Source of the DNA: Rickettsia hoogstraalii
GTDB lineage: Bacteria > Pseudomonadota > Alphaproteobacteria > Rickettsiales > Rickettsiaceae
Direction of reading: 5' to 3'
DNA length: 64,000 bases
NCBI RefSeq assembly: GCF_000825685.1
Contig: NZ_CCXM01000001.1
Location: 953,828-1,017,827, forward strand
Under the pieces are notes generated by a model. That model ran no database searches. It saw only the letters and a list, made by a program, of their open reading frames with translations, and was not told the origin of the DNA. This document shows positions 57,501 to 64,000 of this stretch, piece by piece. The number at the start of each line of letters is the position of its first letter. Positions within the stretch are counted from its first letter, which is position 1. The position numbers and the translations under genes are program-made.

Positions 57501-59752
57501 GTGGTATTTCAGATAAAGCTTCCGCGCTTTTTCTCAGTAATTAATGATCTAGATACCATAGAGAAGGCTGAGACTAGAGCAGTAGCAGATGAACCAATAG
57601 TTGTAAACAAAGCTAAAACTGTACTTGGTCAAAAATATCAAGAAGCTGTAAACTCCATTACGGATTCTGCGACTAAAGCAATAAAAGGTACAGAATGCCT
57701 AAATGCAGAAATAGAAGCAATGTTAATGGCTGAAGAAGTAGCACTCATGCCTTCAAGATATCAAACTATAAATGATATAAACAGGTTAAAAGATGTTATA
57801 AAAAAAGCTATAGCAGGAGAGGCTATTGCTAAAGACTTTATTGGTCCTGTAACTTCGGAAGAAGCAAAGCAGCCTAAAAGAATAAAGGAAAACTATAGCC
57901 GTATCATAACAGAACTAATGAAAGATGAAGTATTTCTAAAGCTTTATAGTACAAATGATCCTAAAAGTGCTAAGATATTTGAAGGAGTAGTCGAGGTTTT
58001 ATATCCTGATACAACAGTAGGTGGTTTTTTTGCACCAATAGAAAGAGGAGTAGGCGGTGCCCAAGCAGTAGTAGTGCCTGTTATAGCGGATCCGGCGACT
58101 GATGCATTAGCAGATGTAGCCGGTATGCTGATCATGCTGCAATTAATCATCCGGTACAAAATCGTAGATTAGCTCGCCAGGCAGAACGCAGTGAAATACG
58201 ACATAGACTAAGAGATGAAGCAGCGAATAATACCAGTAGGTTTGTAGGTGTAGAGTCATTATTTGAGCGGGCAGAAAGAGCAGCTGAAGAAAAAGAAGAG
58301 AGTGCTAAGTTGGTCGCTGTACAATTCATGTTTCAGAATGCAGAAAGGGAAGAAGATGTAGCAAATGATAGGGTAATAGAAGGAATAGCCGATCTATTTG
58401 TAGAGGAAGAAGGCGATGAAGCTCCGGCAGAAATAGATGCAGAAGTTCCGGTTATAGAGCTAGAAGAAGATGGTGGTGATGTAGAAGTGCCTGTTGTTCC
58501 TGAAGTTATAGAAGAAGCACCTGTTGAAGGCGATGCTAGGGAAGATGAACTAGTAAGAGGAGAGGAATTAAGAGCAGAAGGTGATGAAGCTATCGAGCAT
58601 CCTGTTGCTTCTGTTGCTGCTCTTGCTGATTTAACCCCTACTGCCGGTGAGTCAAAATTTGAAGATACGACTGAATCAGAGAAAGAAGAGCAAGAAAAAG
58701 TAGCACTAGCTGCTGCTATCGAAGAAGCAAGAATTGCTGAAGCCGTAAGAGTTGAAGCTGCTGAAATTGCAGAAATGCAAAATGCAGTAAAACAAGATGA
58801 AGAAATGATTGGAGCAATATATAATCCGATTTATGATATTATCACTCAAATGAACCGCAATATTATATCGCATAGAATGTTCTCTAGTGCCGTGGTTGCT
58901 GCGGGTGATGAAGATGAGAAAATGTTAGATAAAGGTCTTTGGATTGCAGGTACTATCGGTACTAATAAGCAAAAAGGGACTAGCGGTTATAAAGGTCATG
59001 CTTCAGGCGGTACGATCGGTTTCGACATCGGGTTTGACAACTTTAAAGACTTAGTAGGTGTTGCTTATACTAAACTAGATTCAAAGTTTAAATCTAACGG
59101 TAGTAAATTAAATACTAATGTCGATAGTCATATCGTATCTTTATATGGACAGAAAGAATTGCCGAAAAACTTTATGATACAAGGGATGTTTTCATACAAT
59201 CATAATATCGTGAAGAGTAAGATCAACCGTTTAGGTACTATTGCAATCGGTAAATATAAGAATAATAATTATAACTTTGAAACCTTATTAAGTTATAATC
59301 ATCTTATGAATGGCGGTATTACTCTTACTCCAAATCTTGGTATAAGATACGGTCACTCTAAAGACGGTTCTTATCAAGAAAGCGATGTAGGTATCCAGCA
59401 TTTGAGTATTGCTTCTAAAAAGCAGCATTTATGGAGCGGTATTTTAGGCACTAAAGTAGCTTTAGCTCCACAAAAAATAGCTGAAGGTTTTAGTATTACG
59501 CCTGCACTTCAAGCTTCTGTAGAAAATTACTTTAACAATAAGAGTAAAAAGCTTAATGCTAAAGTAAAATGGAAAGATAAAGAAGTTAATGAAACTATCG
59601 CATTACCAAAACAGCCTAAAGTCGGCTATAATATCGGCGCTAGCGTTTTAACTGAAAAAGGTAATATAAGTGTGACTTTAGAGTATAACTGCCACTTACA
59701 GAAGCAATACCAAAGCCATCAAGGCTTTGTAAAATTGAAAGTGAAATTGTAA
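54516..59752 (+). pseudogene. Sca-type autotransporter with broken passenger domain
   Basis: One long former gene of about 1745 codons. It begins with MTKNINSKLTKLFLLSCANA and a signal peptide ending AMAA. The passenger is mostly helical with two related units (TSGKVYYSMQAEKSK compared with NQAGRVYYALHAGRN; each followed by an AHPVTK or VHPVTK motif), then an acidic Glu/Val-rich stretch (EAPAEIDAEVPVIELEEDGG) and a complete C-terminal barrel: LWIAGTIGTNKQKGTSGYKG to NCHLQKQYQSHQGFVKLKVK with terminal L. The frame is cut by a TAA at 55242-55244, then frameshifts near 56830 (a run of seven A), near 57530 and near 58120. Rickettsial Sca proteins act in adhesion, entry and actin motility. I do not know which Sca number applies. 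Confidence 0.85.
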
Positions 59753-59783
59753 GTTATTATTATTCCATGTACGGTTAATGAAT

Positions 59784-59985
59784 GTCATCCCGCGTGGTAT
59801 TGTTGCGTGGATATCTAATCGTCATTGCAAGGAGCGAAGCGACGCGGCAATCCAGAAAAAATAATAAAAAAATTCTGTAAATCAGAATTTTTTACTGGAT
59901 TGCTTCGTCGAATTACTACGTAATTCTTCTCGCAATGACGGAAAAGCAGGTCCACGCAACAATGCCTTGCGGGAATGACGTAAGA
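59784..59985. repeat. Three-shell composite repeat with type A core, copy A15
   Basis: Outer arms GTCATCCCGCGTGG and CTTGCGGGAATGACG, middle arms TATTGTTGCGTGGATA and GTCCACGCAACAATG, and core from GTCATTGCAAGG (59821) to CTTCTCGCAATGAC (59939) with TTCTGTAAATCAGAA at the centre. It lies between the convergent autotransporter and uspA-like genes and shows the full nested order most clearly. Confidence 0.85.
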
Positions 59986-60002
59986 ACCATAAATAATACT
60001 TA

Positions 60003-60434
60003 TTACTCGTCTCTTACTACTAAAACTGATATATCTGAATGACGGACGATTTTAGAAGCGTTAGGTCCAAGCATATAATCTTTTAATTGTAGTCTGACTG
60101 CAGAGATTATTATTAAATCGGCTTTAATTTCATTAGAGTGCTTAATTATTTCATCATAAACGGCACCGTTTCCTATATAATAATCTGTTTCAATTTCATC
60201 AGGAATATATTGTTTGATAAGCTCTTTAATTTGAGTCTGATACTTTTCTTTTTTCTCCGTTTTCCAATTTTTAGGTAAATAATCTTCAAACATTTTCGTA
60301 CCGAATTCAGGAATTATATACATAAAATGTAATTTTGCTTGAAAGTTCGTTGCAAGCATTAAAGCCTTAGAAAGAATACCTTTTATAGATTTTTTATCAT
60401 TTAAATCTATAGGTATAAGTATATTTTTAAACAT
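60003..60434 (-). CDS. Universal stress protein (UspA family)
   Basis: A 143-residue nucleotide-binding protein of the Usp fold. It opens MFKNILIPIDLNDKKSIKGI with the family N-terminal strand, and ends with ADLIIISAVRLQLKDYMLGP and NASKIVRHSDISVLVV, the position of the ATP-binding loop. The loop lacks the full G-2x-G-9x-G(S/T) pattern (it reads GPNASKIVRHS), so ATP binding is uncertain. It sits nine bases downstream of the TAXI-type binding protein, in the same message. In some bacteria UspA-like proteins are linked to TRAP transporters. Confidence 0.85.
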   Translation of the reverse strand: MFKNILIPIDLNDKKSIKGILSKALMLATNFQAKLHFMYIIPEFGTKMFEDYLPKNWKTEKKEKYQTQIKELIKQYIPDEIETDYYIGNGAVYDEIIKHSNEIKADLIIISAVRLQLKDYMLGPNASKIVRHSDISVLVVRDE

Positions 60435-60443
60435 AAGATATTG

Positions 60444-61385
60444 TTAGTTTTTATTTCTTACTGAATCATGTTTTGGTAGAACAAAATTTTTAGTATCGGC
60501 AAAATAGTTAATATCGAGGTTATTTAATAAGTAATTAGAAAGTTTAAAATTTGCTACGTTTCTATGAAAAGCTCCGATAAATTTATCTAAAATATCACGA
60601 TTCGCCTCATCTCTAGTTACTAGGATTGCTGATACTTTTACTGTAGTTTGATCATCGGTAATCCCTGGATATAAGCCCTTGTGAAGTATAGCTTTATGAA
60701 ACGCTCTATTTTGTTTTATTAATTCTGCTATTTTATCATTTTCAATTGAAACGAAATCAACTTCACACTTATTAGCTATTAAATTTACTAAGGGGTTAGA
60801 GTGTCCAACCATCATTATTATAGCATCTATTTCCTTATTACAGAATTTATCAATAGAATCTTCATAATTAATGTGTAGCTCTTCAGATTCTTTAGAAAAT
60901 TTATATAAAGAACGTATGGCATCATAAGTAATATTACTACTGGAAAATGCCGGACCGTTAGTTATTTTTTTTCCGTCAATATCAGCAAAAACTTTTATTT
61001 TATCCTCATCTTTTACAATAACCGTAAAAAACTCATCATGTAGATTAAGTACCTGACGTAAATTTTGCATTTTTTCTTGATCGTGATAATAACCTATGCC
61101 CTCATATGCTTCTACTGCAATATTAGCTTGCACTAGAGCTAAATCAATTTTGCCTTGTTGTAATAATTTTAAATTTTCTATACTGCCGTTTGTTGCAACA
61201 ACTTCACATTTAATATGTTCGTTATTTTTATCATCATTTGTAATAGTTTTGCATAAATCAAGTCCAATAGCATAATATCCTTTTAAAATAGAGCCGGTAC
61301 CGATTTTAATGACTTTTGGAGCAGCATAAATATTACTGCAAATAAGAAATATGCTAATAATAGTAGCTAGTTTAAAATTATTCAT
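60444..61385 (-). CDS. TAXI-family periplasmic solute-binding protein
   Basis: A TRAP-associated extracytoplasmic immunogenic (TAXI) binding protein of 313 residues. The signal peptide is MNNFKLATIISIFLICSNIY (cleavage near AA). The family start follows: KVIKIGTGSILKGYYAIGLD and LCKTIT, then LLQGKIDLALVQANIAVEAY, DGKKITNGPAFSSSNITYDA and LYPGITDDQTTVKVSAILVT. TAXI proteins pass solutes such as glutamate to a fused DctQM permease. No permease is in this window. The in-frame upstream extension overlaps the end of the DUF2125 gene and is not used. Confidence 0.87.
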   Translation of the reverse strand: MNNFKLATIISIFLICSNIYAAPKVIKIGTGSILKGYYAIGLDLCKTITNDDKNNEHIKCEVVATNGSIENLKLLQQGKIDLALVQANIAVEAYEGIGYYHDQEKMQNLRQVLNLHDEFFTVIVKDEDKIKVFADIDGKKITNGPAFSSSNITYDAIRSLYKFSKESEELHINYEDSIDKFCNKEIDAIIMMVGHSNPLVNLIANKCEVDFVSIENDKIAELIKQNRAFHKAILHKGLYPGITDDQTTVKVSAILVTRDEANRDILDKFIGAFHRNVANFKLSNYLLNNLDINYFADTKNFVLPKHDSVRNKN

Positions 61386-61389
61386 AAAA

Positions 61390-62460
61390 CTAATTTGAAT
61401 TATTTTCGGTGTTTTGGTCTTCTTTATGTTCACCAAGTTTTAGTTCTAATAAATTAATAGAACCGATATTTATTCCTTTATCTGAAAACTCAATATCAAA
61501 CTTAGCTTTTTCTATATTGTTGTAAGCCGAATTTGAATCATTTTGATCTATATTTAATTGTTCGTCGGAAGCTTTATTAATTGCTTTAGCAATAATTGTT
61601 TTAATTATTTTCTTAGAAAAAATAATATTATTCGGTAATAATTTATCAACTATGGAATTATAATTTTCCAGCTCAAAATATAATTTTCCTTCCGGTAATT
61701 TATTGGCAAAGAATTGTAAAGCACCGTTTAAATTAACTTTAGAATCATTATCACAAGTAAAAATAAATCTTTCTATATTAAAATTTTGTAAAATAGCTGA
61801 ATCTTCTCCGTCTTCAGCAAATTTTAAAGAAGCAGCAATATCTAAATTAGCATTTTTAAAATTCAAAATATCTTTTTCTGAATAATAATTCATATTTAAA
61901 AATAAGGATATATTTTCCTCAGTTGCTAAATTCTGTTTTCTTATAAGAAATGCTAAATCATTAATTTTAAAGATTTCTTGATTATCTTTAAATATCGATA
62001 ATGCTTTATTATTTAACTGAATTGATTTTAATATTTCTTTTAAATTATCATCTTTTGATATTTTATATAAAGATTTATTAAATTTTCCTATACCTTTTAT
62101 GTCATCATCGCTGCGTACATCATAGGTAAATGTTTTATCGCCGTAATTATCGACTTCTCTAATAAAAGGACCGAAATTAAGAGCGGCTCTTTTAGTACTA
62201 AAAGCTATATTTAGGACAATATTTTCACTAGTAAATTCTTTAGAATTTACATGATCAATTAATTTTACTTTAGGATCCGTTACGGTAATTTTCCAATTAA
62301 AAGGATAGCCTGAAAACTTAACCGCATTATAAGATATTTTAAGATTATCGGATTCAGAATTCTTAATTAAACTTACAATGTTATTTTTTATAGTATATGC
62401 AGTTGCAAACCATATTATAGTAAAGGCTAAAAACACAAAAAGAAGTATTTTACGTATCAC
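61390..62460 (-). CDS. DUF2125-like membrane-anchored protein
   Basis: A 356-residue protein with one N-terminal membrane anchor ([20 protein letters not shown]) and a large periplasmic part rich in beta-strands. The pattern [20 protein letters not shown] near residue 45-65 is the signature I associate with DUF2125, an alphaproteobacterial family of unknown function that resembles lipid-transport AsmA-like proteins in layout. The stop lies four bases before the TAXI gene start. The ferredoxin gene is 12 bases upstream, so fdx, this gene, the TAXI gene and the uspA-like gene are probably one operon. Confidence 0.68.
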   Translation of the reverse strand: MIRKILLFVFLAFTIIWFATAYTIKNNIVSLIKNSESDNLKISYNAVKFSGYPFNWKITVTDPKVKLIDHVNSKEFTSENIVLNIAFSTKRAALNFGPFIREVDNYGDKTFTYDVRSDDDIKGIGKFNKSLYKISKDDNLKEILKSIQLNNKALSIFKDNQEIFKINDLAFLIRKQNLATEENISLFLNMNYYSEKDILNFKNANLDIAASLKFAEDGEDSAILQNFNIERFIFTCDNDSKVNLNGALQFFANKLPEGKLYFELENYNSIVDKLLPNNIIFSKKIIKTIIAKAINKASDEQLNIDQNDSNSAYNNIEKAKFDIEFSDKGINIGSINLLELKLGEHKEDQNTENNSN

Positions 62461-62472
62461 TTTTTTAATCCA

Positions 62473-62811
62473 TTATAATTTTATATTACGAGTAGCAGAA
62501 GGAAGGCGTACTTTTATGTCGTCTAATTCTTCGGTTAAAATAATTTGGCATCCCAATCTAGAAGTATCGGTAAGACCGAAGGCTAAGTCAAGCATATCTT
62601 CCTCTGCTTCCGTAGGTTTTTTTAATTTGTTGTAAAATTCTTCTTCTAAAATAACGTGACAAGTAGCACAAGCAAGAGATCCTTCACAAGCTCCCTCAAG
62701 GTCTAGATCGTTACTATGGGCAATTTCTAAAATGGAAAGCCCTATAGGTGCTTCTACAGTTTTTTCTTCTCCATCATTTATAATAAATGTTACTTTTATT
62801 TTTCCTGACAT
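62473..62811 (-). CDS. fdx: Adrenodoxin-type [2Fe-2S] ferredoxin
   Basis: A 112-residue electron carrier for iron-sulfur cluster assembly. The four cluster cysteines are visible: [20 protein letters not shown] (pattern C-x5-C-x2-C) and [14 protein letters not shown]. The adrenodoxin-type marks [20 protein letters not shown] and the closing VRLPSATRN are also present. It lies downstream of hscA on the same strand, the order of isc operons. Confidence 0.95.
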   Translation of the reverse strand: MSGKIKVTFIINDGEEKTVEAPIGLSILEIAHSNDLDLEGACEGSLACATCHVILEEEFYNKLKKPTEAEEDMLDLAFGLTDTSRLGCQIILTEELDDIKVRLPSATRNIKL

Positions 62812-62874
62812 TCTTCTTATTTTTCCTTATCTAAATTAGTTCGATTATATATAAAATTTTATATATAACTGAAG

Positions 62875-64000
62875 CTATTTAATTTGATTGATATTTTTGC
62901 CTTTTAGCAAATCATTAATTATTATATTAAACTTTGTATTCATAGATTTTTTTATTTTGGATTTAAACTCTTTAATAGAATTATTAATTAAGATCCGATC
63001 TCTAACGTGTGCGGCTTCTTTTATATTATCTAATAAAGAATTAATTATAGATATCTCACTTTCCGATAATAAAGCTGTTAATTCCGCTATAGCACGTTCT
63101 ATGCTAAAGATTAAAGCCTCTGCTTCAATTACTGCTTCTTGTAATAATCTTGTAGTATAATCTATTTTAGCATTTTTATAAGCGTTTTCTAACATAATAT
63201 CAATCTCCGTTTTATCAATACCGTGATTTGGCTTTACTTCTATAGTATGCGATGTATTGCTGATTTTCTCATAAGCAGAAACGGATAATATACCGTCTAC
63301 ATCAATAGCAAAAGTAACTTCGGCTCTAATATTTCCTGCTTTCATAGGAGGAAGTCCCTTTAACTCAAATCGGGCTAAACTGCGGCAATCGGCAGCCATT
63401 TCACGTTCACCTTGCAATATATGAAGTTGTATACCGGTTTGATTATCGGCATAAGTCGTAAATTCTTTTACTACCGAAATAGGAATCGGAGTATTACGCA
63501 TAATGATTTTTTCAACTATACCGCCATATAATTCCATACCCAGCGATAAAGGTACTACATCAATCAATAATGAATTTGTGTGGGGTGCTATTAAATTTTT
63601 TGCTTGTAATGCAGCCCCCCATACAACTGCTTTATCAGGATCAATATCTGATAGAATATCTACTTTAAATGCTTTATATAATTCGTCTTTTATTAAAGGA
63701 ATGCGGGTTGCACCTCCTACTAAAATAACTCCGTCTATATTTGGATTTCCTGCTTGTTCTAAACATTCTTTAGCTATATTGATAGTACGTTTTACTAAAG
63801 GTAAAATTAATTGCTCTAATATTTGCTTACTAATTGATATATTATCATTATTAAAACTATCTTTATATGTTAAAGTTTCTTTTGCTTTTTTTGCAAGTTG
63901 TAAAGTATCTATAGAATTAGGTAAATCAAATTTATTGCAAAGATATTGTGTAATTACTACATCTATATCGTCGCCACCAAGCATATTATCTCCGTTTGTT
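62875..64000 (-). CDS. hscA: Iron-sulfur cluster chaperone HscA (C-terminal part)
   Basis: The Hsp70 specialised for transferring clusters from IscU. About 374 C-terminal residues are in the window; the N-terminal ATPase half continues past the edge, so the Met near 63984 (MLGGDDIDVVITQYL) is internal. Seen are VDGVILVGGATRIPLIKDEL (written with preceding NI), [40 protein letters not shown] and a shortened C-terminal lid without the acidic DnaK tail. The ADCRSLARF pattern is the HscA form of the Dna[12 protein letters not shown] block. The fdx gene follows after about 60 bases. Confidence 0.93.
   Translation of the reverse strand, partial: TNGDNMLGGDDIDVVITQYLCNKFDLPNSIDTLQLAKKAKETLTYKDSFNNDNISISKQILEQLILPLVKRTINIAKECLEQAGNPNIDGVILVGGATRIPLIKDELYKAFKVDILSDIDPDKAVVWGAALQAKNLIAPHTNSLLIDVVPLSLGMELYGGIVEKIIMRNTPIPISVVKEFTTYADNQTGIQLHILQGEREMAADCRSLARFELKGLPPMKAGNIRAEVTFAIDVDGILSVSAYEKISNTSHTIEVKPNHGIDKTEIDIMLENAYKNAKIDYTTRLLQEAVIEAEALIFSIERAIAELTALLSESEISIINSLLDNIKEAAHVRDRILINNSIKEFKSKIKKSMNTKFNIIINDLLKGKNINQIK

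Noticed and set aside
1..64000. CRISPR array
   Set aside because: The repeats are dispersed palindromes of 34-260 bases without regular spacers and no cas genes are present.
1..64000. Insertion sequence or transposase remnants
   Set aside because: No reading frame shows transposase motifs; the mobile signals are limited to small palindromic elements.

Overview
The window is a stretch of an AT-rich, reduced alphaproteobacterial chromosome, almost certainly a Rickettsia. The evidence is the gene content and order (bamA-rseP, nusB-rlmE, ffh, sucA-sucB, dnaK-dnaJ, bamD-recN, ctaE, a lone VirB2-type pilin, an hscA-ferredoxin pair), a Sca-type autotransporter, and many palindromic repeats, including one RPE1-like element read in frame inside sucA. 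The large number of repeats and decaying genes suggests a spotted-fever or transitional-group species rather than a typhus-group one; that is inference. No insertion sequence, CRISPR array, rRNA or phage module was seen. One tRNA (Thr, anticodon CGT) is present.

Layout. 1-2.6 kb: the start of an EmrB-type drug exporter, a 67-residue orphan, a decayed HEAT-like gene with a SUKH-like fragment, and the tRNA. 2.9-8 kb: outer-membrane assembly (bamA), site-2 protease (rseP), nusB and the 23S rRNA methyltransferase rlmE. 8-12.5 kb: a lipase-like gene with a decayed tandem paralogue, a COQ10/RatA-type START protein overlapping a broken SDHAF4-like gene, and rsmE. 12.6-25 kb: DUF378 protein, RND pump AcrD, a His-rich HU-like protein, holB, a broken TPR gene, ffh, prolyl oligopeptidase, hemW and an ankyrin protein. 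25.3-40 kb: a long run of minus-strand housekeeping genes (gltP, cutA, queD, sucB, sucA, M32 carboxypeptidase, recN, bamD, a ChaB pseudogene, dnaJ, dnaK), with palindromic repeats in most gaps. 40-49.5 kb: serine protease, ankyrin protein, lptE-holA, coq7, ctaE, rvhB2, a zinc-ribbon membrane protein and dapD. 49.8-59.8 kb: a decayed P-loop/TPR gene behind pbpC, then an autotransporter with an intact signal peptide and beta-barrel but a broken passenger. 60-64 kb: UspA, a TAXI binding protein, a DUF2125 protein, an adrenodoxin-type ferredoxin and hscA, which runs off the window.

The working genes cover the core needs of an obligate intracellular bacterium: outer-membrane biogenesis (BamA, BamD, LptE), 2-oxoglutarate dehydrogenase (SucA, SucB), respiration (Coq7, CtaE, the COQ10-like protein), iron-sulfur assembly (HscA, ferredoxin), protein folding and targeting (DnaK, DnaJ, Ffh), replication and repair (HolA, HolB, RecN), and peptidoglycan (DapD, PbpC). 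The accessory genes (TPR, ankyrin, lipase-like, autotransporter, SUKH/HEAT, ChaB) are mostly decaying.

The most unusual signal is in the repeats. At least seven repeat types occur (called A to G here). A, B and C are palindromes nested in shared outer shells. Type E sits directly in front of the start codons of rseP, rsmE and coq7, with an end fragment in front of recN. Type F breaks the SDHAF4-like gene and a type A copy is translated inside pbpC. A separate pair of interleaved inverted repeats at 45871-46008 could form a pseudoknot or a switchable RNA.
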